Below, piece by piece: positions 18,603-28,457 of a stretch of DNA of 64,000 bases. The notes under the pieces are model-generated. The model was not told the DNA's origin, did no database searches, and saw only the letters and a program-made list of their open reading frames with translations. Numbering within the stretch: the first letter of the stretch is position 1; each line of letters starts with the position of its first letter. A program made the translations under genes and the position numbers. The stretch is from Microbispora corallina (GTDB lineage Bacteria; Actinomycetota; Actinomycetes; Streptosporangiales; Streptosporangiaceae). The stretch spans positions 51,328-115,327 of the forward strand of contig NZ_BOOC01000036.1 of the NCBI RefSeq assembly GCF_016863035.1, read 5' to 3'.

Positions 18603-18986
18603 ATGTGGTCACAGCGGTCGGTCGTGGACTACGGCCTCGCGAGGCGGGCGGCTATCCAGTCGATCCGCGCCGGCCGCATGAGGGCACGGGACGTCTGCGA
18701 CGCGCATCCCTACCTGCTGCGGGCGGCCCGGTTCCTCGGCGAGCCGACGACTCGCATGTGCCCCATCTGCGAGCACCGGAACGTGACCAACGTCACATAC
18801 GTGTACGGGGACGAGCTGGGACGTGTGGCCGGGCAGGTCAAAGGCACCGCGGACCTCCTGAAGATGGCCCGTGAATACGGCGAATTCAGGGTCTACGTGG
18901 TAGAGGTCTGCCAAGGTTGTTCCTGGAACCACCTGGCGGTCTCGTTCGTCCTCGGAACAGCCGACCCCCCGGGCTCCTCACTGTAG
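18603..18986 (+). CDS. DUF5318 family protein, probable zinc-ribbon
   Basis: Small cytosolic protein of 127 residues. It begins MWSQRSVVDYGLARRAAI, a near-invariant start for this family, and carries two Cys pairs: CPICEH in the middle and CQGCSW near the C terminus, which should bind one zinc ion. The orthologue in Mycobacterium tuberculosis (Rv0049) also lies between padR and ponA. Function unknown. It is divergent from padR, so the PadR operator might also affect it. The ATG at 18603 has no clear ribosome site. Confidence 0.83.
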   Translation: MWSQRSVVDYGLARRAAIQSIRAGRMRARDVCDAHPYLLRAARFLGEPTTRMCPICEHRNVTNVTYVYGDELGRVAGQVKGTADLLKMAREYGEFRVYVVEVCQGCSWNHLAVSFVLGTADPPGSSL

Positions 18987-19068
18987 GGCGGCTACCTCCA
19001 GGAGGCCCCACCCCGCCGGCCCGCCGGCCGGACGCCGACGATTTCCCCGAAACACCTGACGAGGACGC

Positions 19069-22000
19069 GTGACTTACAGCAGCTACGGACCGGAGCCGAC
19101 CGGCCGTCCCGAGGATCCCTCGGGTTCCGGTGGATCAGCCCGCCCTGGGCGGCGTCGTCGCACGCCCCGGGAATCGGACGACGACCTGACCGGAGGGCAG
19201 CAGCCCCCGCCCGGATGGGGCCACGCCCCCGCCCAGCACCCCCGCCCGCCGCAGCAGGGACCGGTACGGCAGCCGGCGCCCGACCCGCGCCGCCGCGAGG
19301 CCGCATTCGAGGACACGGCGGCCATGAACGCGGTGCCCCCGCCCCCGCAGGGTCCCGAGCGCAGGCCCGAGCCGCCGCGCGGCCGTGAGCCCGGCGGTCG
19401 CGACCCGCGCTACGCGGGCGGTCCCGGCGTGCCCTCCGGCCCGCCCGGCCCCGGCGGCCCCGGTGGCCCTGGCGGTCCCGGCGGCAGAGGCACGGGCCGC
19501 GGTCCCGGCGGTGACGAGCGCACGCAGGCCATGAGTGCCCCCACGGGCGGCTTCCGGCGCGGCCAGGACGACCAGGGCACGGAGATGATGCCGAGCGGCG
19601 GCCGCCGCCGCGCCCCAGGACGGCGTGCCCGCGGCGGTCCAGGCGGGCCGGACGGGCCGGGTGGGCCGGACGGGCCGGGTGGGCCGGGTGGGCCGGGTGG
19701 GCCTGGCGGTCCCGGCGGCCGCGGGCCGCGCGACCCGCGCGACTTCGACGACGAGCCCGAGCCGGACGGCAGGGGCTGGAAGCGCTTCCTGCCCAACTGG
19801 AAGATCGTCCTCGCGAGCGCCGTCGTGCTGGCGGCCGGTCTCTTCGGCATGATCGCCGTGGCGTACATCAACACGCCGCTGCCCACCGAGAAGGAGGCGC
19901 AGGAGACGGCGATCGCGCAGGGCAGCACGTTCTACTACCACGACGGCCAGGTCATCGCCCGCCTCGGCACCAAGCGCGTCGCCGTCACCATCGACCAGGT
20001 GCCCCAGCACGTCCGCGACGCCGTGGTCGCGGCCGAGAACCGCAGCTTCTACCAGGACTCGGGCATCGACCTCAGCGGCCTCACCCGGTCGGTGTGGATG
20101 ACGGCGACCGGCCAGCAGACGCAGGGCGGCTCCACCATCACCCAGCAGATGGCCCGCAACTACTTCCAGGGCCTCAGCACCGAGCAGACGATCAAGCGGA
20201 AGGTCAAGGAGATCTTCATCGCCGTCAAGCTCGACAAGGAGTGGAGCAAGGACAAGGTCCTCGAGTACTACCTGAACACGGTGCCGTTCGGGCGCAACAC
20301 CTACGGCATCGAGGCCGCCGCCCGGGAGTTCTTCAACAAGCCGGCGAAGAAGCTGACCGTGGCCGAGGGCGCCTACCTCGCGGGCCGCATCCAGCAGCCC
20401 GGCAACTTCGACAAGGCCGAGCTCGCGGGCGACTACAAGCCCACCCAGGAGCGCTTCGCCTACGTCGTCTCCGGCATGTCGCAGATGGTCGACGAGAACG
20501 GCAAGCCCAAGTATCCGAACATCACCACCACCGCCAAGTTCCCCAAGCCGCGGGAGGCGCGGCCCTCCCAGGAGTTCGGCGGCCTGAAGGGGTACATGAT
20601 CACTCAGGCGCTCTACGAGCTGCGGACGACGCGCAACCTCAGCCGGGAGGACGTCGAGTCGGGCGGCTACAAGATCGTCACAACCTTCGACAAGAAGCTC
20701 ATGCAGGCCGCGCAGAGGGCGGTCAAGGCGACCACCACCTCGATGTCGAAGGAGTTCCACGCCGGCCTGGCCGCCGTGGACCCTGCCACCGGGCGCGTCC
20801 TCGCGTTCTACGGCGGCGACAACTACATCAACGACCCGTGGAACGAGCCCTTCGACTCACGCAAGCAGGCGGCCTCGGCGTTCAAGCCGTACGTCCTGGC
20901 GGCGTGGCTCGACGCGGGCTTCAGCCTCAACAGCTGGGTCCCGGGCAGCGAGACCGTCCCGAAGGAGCTCCCGGGCACCACCAAGATCACAAATGGTGAG
21001 CGCGTCCCCTCGTCGATCGACGTGACCTACGCGACCGCCCACTCGATCAACACGGCGTTCGCGTCCATGGCCTTCGCGCTGCCCGGCAAGCTGGACGACG
21101 TCCGGTCCATCGCCGAGGCCGCGGGCATCAGCAAGAAGGCCATCGACGAGGACGAAAACGGTGTGGGCGGCGCACACGGCCACGGCTACCAGCTCGCCAT
21201 CGGCAGCGTCGGCGTGACCCCGGTCGAGCAGGCCGCCGGCTACTCCATCTTCGCCAACGAGGGCAAGCACGTGGACTACCACGTGATCCAGGAGGTCCGG
21301 CAGGGCAAGACCGTCGTCTTCCCGGAGAAGCGGGACGTCCGTCAGGTGATCTCGCCGGAGTCGGCCGCGGACGCCGTCACCGCGATGGAGCAGGTCCTCA
21401 AGGTCGGTACGGCGGCGGGCAAGGGCATCGGGCGTCCGGCCGCCGGTAAGACCGGTACCAACAACGACGAGAAGGAAGCCTGGTTCGTCGGCTTCACTCC
21501 GCAGCTGTCGGCCGCGGTGGGCATGTACCGGGAGCAGTGCCGCACGGACAGCGGCAAGATCGTGCAGCCGGAGTACTCGAACTGCCCGATCACGCCAGGC
21601 GGCAAGCCGAGCAAGAAGTACGGTCCCAACAACCCGTACACCCATCCGAAGGAGGTGTCCCTGGGCTTCCAGGGCGCCGACGCGCCGACCACGATCTGGC
21701 GGACCTTCATGATGGAGGCGCTGCAGGGCAAGCCGGTCAAGGACTTCCCGGCGAAGGCCGGCATCGGCAGCCCGGAGAACATCGTGCCGAGCCCGACGCC
21801 GACCCCCTCGCCCACGCCGACGGACATCTTCCCGACCGACTTCCCGACGGACTTCCCGCCCGGACCCGGCGGGAACGGGCCCGGCGGCGGCAACGGTCCC
21901 GGCGGCTGCGTCCCCGGCGACCTGTCCTGCAACAACGACGACGGCGGGCTGCAGCTCAACCCCGGCTCGAACCCCGCCGGACCCAACCAGGGCGGCGGCA

Positions 22001-22077
22001 CGGGCGGGACCGGCGCGCCGGCCTCGACCCCGGTCACCTCGCCCTCGGGCGCCGGCAACCGGAGATCCGGCCAGTAG
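19069..22077 (+). CDS. ponA: Bifunctional class A penicillin-binding protein
   Basis: Polymerises lipid II into glycan strands and cross-links the stem peptides outside the membrane. The 1002 residues comprise a disordered cytoplasmic N terminus of about 240 residues rich in Pro/Gly/Arg; one membrane helix (IVLASAVVLAAGLFGMIAVAY, about 245-265); a GT51 domain with the catalytic VVAAENRSFYQD and QGGSTITQQMARN; a transpeptidase domain with SAFKPYVL (SxxK), an SIN triad element and KTGTNND (KTG); and a Pro/Thr/Gly-rich tail. No C-terminal PASTA repeats are present. GTG at 19069 has GAGGA upstream. It corresponds to PonA1 by position. Confidence 0.95.
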   Translation: MTYSSYGPEPTGRPEDPSGSGGSARPGRRRRTPRESDDDLTGGQQPPPGWGHAPAQHPRPPQQGPVRQPAPDPRRREAAFEDTAAMNAVPPPPQGPERRPEPPRGREPGGRDPRYAGGPGVPSGPPGPGGPGGPGGPGGRGTGRGPGGDERTQAMSAPTGGFRRGQDDQGTEMMPSGGRRRAPGRRARGGPGGPDGPGGPDGPGGPGGPGGPGGPGGRGPRDPRDFDDEPEPDGRGWKRFLPNWKIVLASAVVLAAGLFGMIAVAYINTPLPTEKEAQETAIAQGSTFYYHDGQVIARLGTKRVAVTIDQVPQHVRDAVVAAENRSFYQDSGIDLSGLTRSVWMTATGQQTQGGSTITQQMARNYFQGLSTEQTIKRKVKEIFIAVKLDKEWSKDKVLEYYLNTVPFGRNTYGIEAAAREFFNKPAKKLTVAEGAYLAGRIQQPGNFDKAELAGDYKPTQERFAYVVSGMSQMVDENGKPKYPNITTTAKFPKPREARPSQEFGGLKGYMITQALYELRTTRNLSREDVESGGYKIVTTFDKKLMQAAQRAVKATTTSMSKEFHAGLAAVDPATGRVLAFYGGDNYINDPWNEPFDSRKQAASAFKPYVLAAWLDAGFSLNSWVPGSETVPKELPGTTKITNGERVPSSIDVTYATAHSINTAFASMAFALPGKLDDVRSIAEAAGISKKAIDEDENGVGGAHGHGYQLAIGSVGVTPVEQAAGYSIFANEGKHVDYHVIQEVRQGKTVVFPEKRDVRQVISPESAADAVTAMEQVLKVGTAAGKGIGRPAAGKTGTNNDEKEAWFVGFTPQLSAAVGMYREQCRTDSGKIVQPEYSNCPITPGGKPSKKYGPNNPYTHPKEVSLGFQGADAPTTIWRTFMMEALQGKPVKDFPAKAGIGSPENIVPSPTPTPSPTPTDIFPTDFPTDFPPGPGGNGPGGGNGPGGCVPGDLSCNNDDGGLQLNPGSNPAGPNQGGGTGGTGAPASTPVTSPSGAGNRRSGQ
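19642..19719 (+). repeat. Gly-Pro coding repeat in the ponA N terminus
   Basis: Short units of GGGCCGG(A/T/G)(C/G)G, 9-15 bases long, are repeated about eight times and encode GGPDGPGGPGGPGG-type sequence. A shorter tract of the same kind lies at about 19440-19495. Such tracts are prone to length change by slippage. Confidence 0.75.
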
Positions 22078-22093
22078 GACACACGGAGGTGCA

Positions 22094-22124
22094 GAGGGGG
22101 CCCGGACCACGTCCGGGCCCCCTC
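22094..22124 (+). terminator. Rho-independent terminator of ponA
   Basis: Perfect 14-bp arms (GAGGGGGCCCGGAC and GTCCGGGCCCCCTC) with a 3-base loop, 16 bases after the ponA stop. Confidence 0.85.
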
Positions 22125-22244
22125 CGTCCGCGGCGTTGAGACGGCGGCGAGACGGCCGCCGGAGGGCTCGGCGCGGTTCCGGTATCGCGGGTTTCCGCAT
22201 AGCGAAGTCGCCAACGAGCCGTCTCGAATGATGCAATACCCACC

Positions 22245-23564
22245 ATGACGACCCGGACCTCGAACGCCTCCGGCCCGCTGCCAACGGTCGGCGGGCGGGC
22301 CGTGCCGTACCTACCGCTCGGGCTTCTCGCGGGGCTGGGCGCCGTCCTCGCGTACCTGTGGAAGTACCCCTGCAGGTTCGGGGGCGTCTGGAACGGCGGA
22401 GTCGGGCAGTTCACCCACTTCTGCTACACGGACATCTATCCCCTCTACTGGGCAGAGCACCTCAACGAGGGCAAGATCCCGTACGTCGACTACCCCGTCG
22501 AGTACCCGGTCGGGATCGGCGGAATCATGGAGTTCGCGCGGCGCCTCGCCGGGGGCGACGGGGTCGCGTTCTACGACATCACCGTGGCCCTCATGGGGAT
22601 CTCCCTGGTCGTGGGCGTGCTGCTGACGGCCGCCCTGGCGGGCCGCACCCGCCCCTGGGACGCCCTCTGGTACGCGGTCGGCCCGGCCGTCATCCTGTGC
22701 GCGTACATCAACTGGGACCTCGCGGCGGGGGCGCTGGCCCTGGGCGGCCTGCTGGCGTGGTCGCGGGAGCGGCAGTATCTGGCGGGCGTGCTGCTGGCCC
22801 TGGCCGTGGCCACGAAGTTCTACCCGCTGATGTTCTTCGGGGCGTTGTTCCTGCTCACCGTGCGCACCGGGAAGTGGGTGCCGTTCCTCAAGACGGCCGC
22901 CGCGGCCGCGGTCGCCTGGCTCGCGGTCAACGTGCCGATCATGGCGGTGAACTACGAGGGCTGGAAGCGCTTCTACGCCTTCAGCAGCGAGCGCGGGGCC
23001 GACTGGGGAGGGCTCTGGTTCTTCTTCCAGCGCAGGCAGATGGGGTTCCTCGCGGACGCCGAGCACCTGAACACGATGGCCATGGCCGCACTCGCCGTGC
23101 TGCTGGCCGGGGTGGCCGTGCTCGCCCTCGCGGCGCCGCGCCGGCCCCGCCTGATGCAGCTGTGCTTCCTCGCCCTGGCCGCCTTCATGATCACCAACAA
23201 GGTGTGGTCGCCGCAGTACGTGCTGTGGCTCGTGCCGTTCGCGGTGCTGGCCCGGCCGCGCTGGGGGGCGCTGGCGGCCTGGCAGGCGGCCGAGTGCTGG
23301 TACTTCTTCTCCATCTGGCTCTACCTCGTCGGCCAGACCCCGGGCCAGGAGGCCCTCGGCATCGGTGACCTGGCCTACTTCCTGTCGGTGTGGACGCGGG
23401 CGATCACCATCGTGGTCCTGATGGCCCTCGTGGTCCGCGACGTGCTGCGGCCCGAGCATGACGTGGTCCGCCAGGCGGGGATCGACGACCAGTCGGGCGG
23501 GGTGTTCGACGGCGCGGAGGACAGGTTCGCCCTGCGGTCCCGGACCGCGGCGACCGCCGCATGA
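22245..23564 (+). CDS. GT87-type membrane glycosyltransferase (polyprenyl-phosphate-mannose dependent), first of two
   Basis: Polytopic protein of 439 residues with 10 or more hydrophobic helices, belonging to the GT-C mannosyltransferase group seen downstream of ponA in actinobacteria (Rv0051 position). The first outer loop carries DIYPLYWAEHLNEGKIPYVDYPVEYP, where the acidic residues typical of GT-C active sites lie. It probably transfers mannose from a lipid carrier to an envelope acceptor; acceptor unknown. The ATG at 22245 has no ribosome site within reach, so translation may be leaderless. A second gene of the same type follows after 120 bases. Confidence 0.8.
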   Translation: MTTRTSNASGPLPTVGGRAVPYLPLGLLAGLGAVLAYLWKYPCRFGGVWNGGVGQFTHFCYTDIYPLYWAEHLNEGKIPYVDYPVEYPVGIGGIMEFARRLAGGDGVAFYDITVALMGISLVVGVLLTAALAGRTRPWDALWYAVGPAVILCAYINWDLAAGALALGGLLAWSRERQYLAGVLLALAVATKFYPLMFFGALFLLTVRTGKWVPFLKTAAAAAVAWLAVNVPIMAVNYEGWKRFYAFSSERGADWGGLWFFFQRRQMGFLADAEHLNTMAMAALAVLLAGVAVLALAAPRRPRLMQLCFLALAAFMITNKVWSPQYVLWLVPFAVLARPRWGALAAWQAAECWYFFSIWLYLVGQTPGQEALGIGDLAYFLSVWTRAITIVVLMALVVRDVLRPEHDVVRQAGIDDQSGGVFDGAEDRFALRSRTAATAA

Positions 23565-23684
23565 TCCCCGCCTGAGGCCGGCCGCGGGCGCGCCGCGGGG
23601 CGCCCGGCACGTGAAACTTTCATCGGATCTTCCGCTCGTGTGGTGGCGGTGACCGCCGGGTCACACCGTAGCCTTGGGAGACAA

Positions 23685-24959
23685 GTGAGCCGGCGAACGC
23701 CGCGGGACACGGGGGTGGGGGCGCAGGTGCGACACAGGCCGCCATGGCTGGTGCTGCTGGTCTGGGCGCTCACCCGGGCCGCGCTGTTCCTCGCGGCGAC
23801 GCAGGTCGTCCCCGTGGGGCACAACGGCTCGTTCGAGAACGACGTCGAGCTCTACCGGGAGTGGTCCGGCGTGCTGCTCCGCGGGGAGTTCCCCGCGGGC
23901 GACGACAAGTGGCAGTACCCGCCGTTCGCGGCGCTGCCCATGCTCGCGCCCCACCTGCTGCCCTTCGGCTACCGGAACGGCTTCTACCTGCTGGCCGTCG
24001 TCTGCGACCTGGCCATCCTCATGCTGCTGTGGCGCTTCTCCCTCCGGGAGGGGGCGGGCCGCACCGGCCTGTGGGCCTGGACCGTGGGCGCGGCGTTGCT
24101 CGGGCCGCTGCTGATCTCGCGCTACGACCTCATGGTCACGCTGGTCGCCGTCCTCGCGCTCACCGCGTCCGCCGACCCGGCCGTACGGGGGTCGCTGATC
24201 GGGATCGGGCTGATCGTCAAGGTCTGGCCGGTCGCGCTGCTGACCGGGCTGCGCCGCTGGCGCGAGCTGCTGACGGCCGGCGGTTCGGCGGCGGCGGTCG
24301 CGGCCGTGGGCTGCGTCGTGGCGGCCCTCGCGATGCCGCACGCCCTCGACTTCCTCACCGCCCAGCAGGACCGCGGCCTGCAGATCGAGTCGCTGGCCGC
24401 CACGCCGTTCGCGTTCGCCAGGGCCGTGGGGTGGTGGGACGGCTTCACCACCTACCAGCACGGCGCGATGGAGGCGGTGGGCGCGGGCGTCGGCACGGCG
24501 GAGACCGTGAGCCTCGTCGCGACCCCGGCCGCGCTGGCGTTGATGGCCGTCTGGTGGTTGCGCGCCGCCCCGAGCGCCCTGTCCTACTACGACGCGGCGC
24601 TCACCACCGTGCTCCTCCTCGTGCTGACCAGCCGGGTGCTGTCGCCGCAATACCTCATCTGGGTGCTCGGCGTCGCCGCCGTCGCCCTGTCCGTACGGCG
24701 GGACCGGCCGGGTCCGGGGCAGCGGCCGGCCGCGTGGCTCGTGCTGGTCTCCTGCCTCCTGACCGGGGTCATGTACCCGTGGATGGAGGAGGACTACAGC
24801 TGGAAGGGCGCCCTGCCGGGCACCCTCGTGCTGGTCGCCCGCAACCTGGTCCTGCTCGCCGCCACGGTCGTGTCGTTCGTGCGGCTGTGGCGCGACACCC
24901 GGCGAAGCGCGCATGCCCAGGACGAGGCGGCGGAGCAGGAGCCCCTACCCGTCCGGTGA
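23685..24959 (+). CDS. GT87-type membrane glycosyltransferase, second of two
   Basis: Polytopic protein of about 424 residues with roughly 10 membrane helices. Like its neighbour, the first outer loop holds the acid-rich sequence FENDVELYREWSGVLLRGEFP followed by DDKWQYPPFAALPML, and both end with a helix containing LSPQYLIW/SPQYVLW, marking them as paralogues. GTG at 23685 with GGGAG upstream is preferred; a longer reading from 23640 adds a basic tail without homology. Lipid-linked mannose is the presumed donor. Acceptor and membrane topology need experimental proof. Confidence 0.8.
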   Translation: MSRRTPRDTGVGAQVRHRPPWLVLLVWALTRAALFLAATQVVPVGHNGSFENDVELYREWSGVLLRGEFPAGDDKWQYPPFAALPMLAPHLLPFGYRNGFYLLAVVCDLAILMLLWRFSLREGAGRTGLWAWTVGAALLGPLLISRYDLMVTLVAVLALTASADPAVRGSLIGIGLIVKVWPVALLTGLRRWRELLTAGGSAAAVAAVGCVVAALAMPHALDFLTAQQDRGLQIESLAATPFAFARAVGWWDGFTTYQHGAMEAVGAGVGTAETVSLVATPAALALMAVWWLRAAPSALSYYDAALTTVLLLVLTSRVLSPQYLIWVLGVAAVALSVRRDRPGPGQRPAAWLVLVSCLLTGVMYPWMEEDYSWKGALPGTLVLVARNLVLLAATVVSFVRLWRDTRRSAHAQDEAAEQEPLPVR

Positions 24960-24977
24960 CCTCGCCAATCCAGAGAT

Positions 24978-24998
24978 TCGTCCACAGCCTGTGGACAA
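24978..24998. promoter_or_regulatory. Inverted pair of DnaA boxes
   Basis: TCGTCCACA (one mismatch to TTGTCCACA) at 24978-24986 faces a perfect TGTGGACAA at 24990-24998, 3 bases apart, between the convergent GT87 and endonuclease genes. The arrangement could also act as a weak hairpin. Confidence 0.55.
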
Positions 24999-25001
24999 GT
25001 G

Positions 25002-25802
25002 CTACAGGTGCTTGCGCAGGAACGCGATGTCGTCGGCCTGGCCCTCGGCCGGCGTCTCGACCACGATCGGCGCCCCGCCCGCGGCCCGGCAGACCTCGAC
25101 GATGACCTCGGGGTCGATCTGCCCGCTGCCGATGTTGGCGTGCCGGTCGGCTCCCGAGTCGAACGCGTCGCGCGAGTCGTTGCAGTGGACCAGGTCGATC
25201 CGGCCGGTGATCGCCTTCACCCGCTCGACGACGCCGACAAGTTCCTCACCTCCTGCGTGGAAGTGGCAGGTGTCGAGGCAGAACCCGATCACGGACGGGT
25301 CGGGGGCGCCGGCGGTGACCGCGTCCCACAGGCGCGCGATGCGGTCGAGCTTGCGGGCCATGGCGTTGCCGCCGCCCGCCGTGTTCTCGATCAGGACGGG
25401 GATCGGGCACTCGGTGCGCTCGAAGACCTTCCGCCAGTTGTCGAAGCCGATCTGCGGGTCGTCGCCGGCGTTGACGTGGCCGCCGTGCACGATCAGGCCC
25501 TTGGCGCCGATGGACGCGGCCGCCTTGAGATGGCCGTCGAGGAGCTTGCGGCTCGGGATGCGGATCCGGTTGTTCGCGGTCGCCACGTTGATGACGTACG
25601 GCGCGTGGACGTAGACGTCGACGTCGGAGGCGCGCAGGGCGTCGGCGGACGCCGGGACGACCGGGTTCTTCCAACCCTGGGGGTCGCCCAGGAAGAACTG
25701 CACGACGTCGGCGTCGCGGGCCGCCGCGTGGGCCAGCGGGTCGTCCTGGTCGACGTGGGCTCCGATGCGCCGGGGGCGCTCCTCGCCGTGGTGCGTGTCC
25801 AT
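25002..25802 (-). CDS. nfo: Endonuclease IV family AP endonuclease (deoxyribonuclease IV)
   Basis: TIM-barrel zinc enzyme of 266 residues, expected to cut DNA at abasic sites. Zinc-ligand motifs of the family are seen in order: [82 protein letters not shown] and [10 protein letters not shown]. The ATG at 25802 with GGAGGAAC upstream is preferred; the longer reading adds 40 residues lacking homology. The gene converges on the GT87 gene. The family also contains sugar isomerase-like members, but the HANIG and ENTAGGGN motifs fit endonuclease IV. Confidence 0.88.
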   Translation of the reverse strand: MDTHHGEERPRRIGAHVDQDDPLAHAAARDADVVQFFLGDPQGWKNPVVPASADALRASDVDVYVHAPYVINVATANNRIRIPSRKLLDGHLKAAASIGAKGLIVHGGHVNAGDDPQIGFDNWRKVFERTECPIPVLIENTAGGGNAMARKLDRIARLWDAVTAGAPDPSVIGFCLDTCHFHAGGEELVGVVERVKAITGRIDLVHCNDSRDAFDSGADRHANIGSGQIDPEVIVEVCRAAGGAPIVVETPAEGQADDIAFLRKHL

Positions 25803-25970
25803 CCCGGTTCCTCCATCACTCGCGTGTCGCGGCGTCACCGCAGGAAGGCCGCCGAACGCGGAAGGGCGAACTCTAGGCCCTGTCCAAGAGCGTTTCAAGA
25901 GGGCGCGCCAGGGCAGTCGCACGTCGAACGCGCCCTGCTCCCCGCGCGCCGATGATACAAGGAGACGAGC

Positions 25971-26147
25971 ATGAGATATCGCGTCGGCAGCTTCCTCTTA
26001 CTCATCTACATCCTCATTGGCCTCTACGTGGCCTGGGTCCACCACTACCTCACCCCCACCCTGCTCAAGCAGATCGCCCAGGCGCTGCTCGCCATCTTCC
26101 TGTGGTTCCTCGTCCTCCTCGGCGTCGATCTGCACATCGGAGGATGA
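25971..26147 (+). CDS. Small membrane protein, 58 residues
   Basis: Two hydrophobic stretches, [20 protein letters not shown] and [21 protein letters not shown], separated by a short polar turn, predict a two-helix membrane hairpin. The ATG is preceded by AAGGAGACGAGC, a strong ribosome site, which together with third-position GC use supports it as a real gene. Function unknown. Confidence 0.7.
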   Translation: MRYRVGSFLLLIYILIGLYVAWVHHYLTPTLLKQIAQALLAIFLWFLVLLGVDLHIGG

Positions 26148-26236
26148 CCCCGGCCGCCGGCGCCCTCCCGCGCGGGACGGGGCTTCCTCGCGAAGCCGCG
26201 CGGGGCCGGTTCCACCGTCTGGGCTTGGTTCCACCG

Positions 26237-26554
26237 TCAGGGCTTGGGGACGAACCCTCCATGGGCGATCCCCAGCGCCACCCCCACGAACGACCCCACC
26301 ACCCCCACGATGATCAGCGAACGCTGGGCGGTGGTCGACGAGACGTACTGGGCGTACAGGCCGCCCCAGAAGCCGATCGCCCCCGTCCACGCCGCGACCA
26401 CGTGAGCCCTCACGACGAACCCGGTGACGAACGCCACGAGACCGAGCGCCAGCGTGGCGATCGTCATGGCGTTCTCCAGCGGATGCGGCCTTCCGTCCGT
26501 GTTCAGGGTGAGACGGAAGGACAGGCTCCGCCCCGTGCCGATGACGTGTCGCAT
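26237..26554 (-). CDS. Small membrane protein, 105 residues
   Basis: Three hydrophobic segments are seen (ATLALGLVAFVTGFVVRAH, AAWTGAIGFWGGLYAQYV and SLIIVGVVGSFVGVALGIAHGG) after a polar N terminus of about 30 residues. The ATG at 26554 has GAGGGGG upstream. It is convergent with the 58-residue membrane protein gene and divergent from rpsF. I do not recognise the family; Gly-rich helices suggest close helix packing or oligomer formation, but no function can be assigned. Confidence 0.65.
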   Translation of the reverse strand: MRHVIGTGRSLSFRLTLNTDGRPHPLENAMTIATLALGLVAFVTGFVVRAHVVAAWTGAIGFWGGLYAQYVSSTTAQRSLIIVGVVGSFVGVALGIAHGGFVPKP

Positions 26555-26743
26555 AGACCGCGCACCCCCTCTCAGCTTCAGTTTCACTCTCCGGGCGGCG
26601 CACGGCCAAGGGGCTGATAGCCTTGTTCGGCTGCGTCTGATATGGGTCCCGGCGGTGGTGACCGCCTCCGGCGCCCGCGCAGTGTCCTCCTGTCACGGCA
26701 GAGCGTCGTGACCGCAAGAGTCCAGAGGAGGTTGGATACACCT

Positions 26744-27034
26744 ATGCGTCGCTACGAGATGATGGTCATCCTCGACCCGTCCCTCGACGAGCGCACCGTG
26801 CAGCCCTCGCTCGACCAGTTCCTCACCGTCGTCCGCAACGACGGCGGCACCGTGGAGAAGGTCGACGTCTGGGGCCGCCGCCGGCTGTCGTACGACATCG
26901 CCAAGAAGTCCGAGGGCATCTACGCCGTGGTCGACCTGACCGCCGAGCCCGCCACGATCAAGGAGCTGGACCGTCAGCTCAACCTGAACGAGGGCGTGCT
27001 CCGCACCAAGGTCCTCCGCCCCGAGCTTCACTGA
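26744..27034 (+). CDS. rpsF: 30S ribosomal protein bS6
   Basis: Ribosomal protein of 96 residues that pairs with bS18 on the platform of the small subunit. It opens [16 protein letters not shown] and contains [21 protein letters not shown], both diagnostic. ATG at 26744 follows AGAGGAGG. First gene of rpsF-ssb-rpsR-rplI, an order shared by nearly all actinobacteria. Confidence 0.97.
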   Translation: MRRYEMMVILDPSLDERTVQPSLDQFLTVVRNDGGTVEKVDVWGRRRLSYDIAKKSEGIYAVVDLTAEPATIKELDRQLNLNEGVLRTKVLRPELH

Positions 27035-27126
27035 GCAGTACCGGAAGCCCGGCTTTTTGTCGGGCTCTGGCCGTACTCTGAGCCCTACACGGCTCAGCTG
27101 ACGGGATAGGAAGGCGAAAGCGACCG

Positions 27127-27660
27127 ATGGCAGCAGGCGACACCACGATCACCATCGTCGGCAACCTTGTCGACGACCCGGAGCTGCGCTTCACCCCGAC
27201 GGGGCAGGCCGTGGCCCGGTTCCGCATCGCATCCACTCCGCGGTTCCTGGACAAGCAGACCAACGAGTGGAAGGACGGCGAGGGCCTGTTCCTCACCTGC
27301 AACGTGTGGCGTCAGGCGGCGGAGAACGTCGCCGAGAGCCTGCAGCGCGGGATGCGGGTCATCGTCCAGGGACGGCTGCGCCAACGGTCGTACGAGACCA
27401 AGGAAGGCGAGAAGCGCACGGTCTACGAGGTCGAGGTCGACGAGGTCGGGCCCTCGCTGCGCAACGCGACGGCGAAGGTCAACAAGACCGCCCGCCAGGG
27501 CGGCGGCTTCGGCGGCGCACCGGCCAACGACCCGTGGGCGACCGCGGCCCCCGCTCCCCAGGGCGGCGGCTTCGGCGGCGGCCAGCAGGGCGGCGGCTTC
27601 GGCGGCGGCCAGCAGGGCGGCGGCTTCGGCGGCGACTTCAGCGACGAGCCGCCCTTCTAA
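27127..27660 (+). CDS. ssb: Single-stranded DNA-binding protein
   Basis: OB-fold protein of 177 residues that coats single-stranded DNA in replication and repair. The OB domain (about 1-110) includes [20 protein letters not shown] and [20 protein letters not shown] Gly/Gln-rich linker made of three repeats of GGGFGG(G)QQ separates it from the acidic tail DEPPF, the partner-binding tip. It lies between rpsF and rpsR, which marks it as the essential SSB rather than the competence-type paralogue. Confidence 0.97.
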   Translation: MAAGDTTITIVGNLVDDPELRFTPTGQAVARFRIASTPRFLDKQTNEWKDGEGLFLTCNVWRQAAENVAESLQRGMRVIVQGRLRQRSYETKEGEKRTVYEVEVDEVGPSLRNATAKVNKTARQGGGFGGAPANDPWATAAPAPQGGGFGGGQQGGGFGGGQQGGGFGGDFSDEPPF

Positions 27661-27742
27661 GGCGCCTCCTCCCCGTCTCATCACCACAGGAAAACCGAGC
27701 GACCATTCCCGCATCACGCGGGGCTCTGAAAGGAGCACCACG

Positions 27743-27979
27743 ATGGCGAAGCCGGCAGTTCGCAAGCCCAAGAAGAAGGTTTGCCTCTTCTGCCACGACA
27801 AGATCTCCTACGTCGACTACAAGGACACGGCGCTGCTGCGGAAGTTCATCTCCGACCGCGGCAAGATCCGTGCCCGCCGGGTGACGGGCAACTGCACCCA
27901 GCACCAGCGCGACGTGGCGACCGCTATCAAGAACGCCCGTGAGATGGCCCTGCTGCCGTACACGAGCACGGCGCGCTGA
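27743..27979 (+). CDS. rpsR: 30S ribosomal protein bS18, zinc-binding form
   Basis: Ribosomal protein of 78 residues with the binding face [21 protein letters not shown]. It retains CLFCHDK near the N terminus and a third Cys in TGNCTQHQ, so it is the Cys-containing, zinc-dependent version; actinobacteria often keep a zinc-free copy elsewhere under Zur control. The ATG at 27743 has AAGGAG upstream. Confidence 0.96.
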   Translation: MAKPAVRKPKKKVCLFCHDKISYVDYKDTALLRKFISDRGKIRARRVTGNCTQHQRDVATAIKNAREMALLPYTSTAR

Positions 27980-27996
27980 GAAAGGAGACTCAGGAC

Positions 27997-28443
27997 ATGA
28001 AGCTCATCCTCACCACTGAGGTCTCCGGGCTCGGCGCCCCCGGCGACGTCGTCGAGGTCAAGGACGGCTACGGCCGCAACTACCTCATCCCGCGCGGCTT
28101 CGCCATCCGGTGGACCCGCGGCGCCGAGACGCAGATCGCCTCCATCAAGAAGGCGCGCGGCGCCCGGGAGATCCGCGACCTCGGCTCGGCCAAGGAGGTC
28201 GCCGGCAGGCTCGGCGCCCTCAAGGTCCGGCTCACGACCCGCGCGGGCGACTCCGGCCGGCTGTTCGGCTCGGTGACGACGGGCGACATCGCCGACGCCG
28301 TCAAGGCCGCCGGCGGCCCGCAGCTCGACCGCCGCCGCATCGTGATCGACAACGCGATCAAGAGCGTCGGCACCCACAAGGTCAGCGTCCGGCTCCACCC
28401 CGAGGTGGCGGCCACGATCGACGTCGAGGTCGTCGGCGCCTGA
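27997..28443 (+). CDS. rplI: 50S ribosomal protein bL9
   Basis: Ribosomal protein of 148 residues. The N domain [34 protein letters not shown] is diagnostic, followed by the long connecting helix and the C domain ending in an acidic beta-strand. It starts 17 bases after rpsR with AAAGGAG upstream and ends the operon; a terminator follows. Confidence 0.97.
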   Translation: MKLILTTEVSGLGAPGDVVEVKDGYGRNYLIPRGFAIRWTRGAETQIASIKKARGAREIRDLGSAKEVAGRLGALKVRLTTRAGDSGRLFGSVTTGDIADAVKAAGGPQLDRRRIVIDNAIKSVGTHKVSVRLHPEVAATIDVEVVGA

Positions 28444-28457
28444 CACCTGCTCACCGG

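Noticed and set aside
19440..19720. Minisatellite or CRISPR-like array in ponA
   Set aside because: Units are irregular, in frame, and encode Gly-Pro linker; no spacer-repeat pattern.
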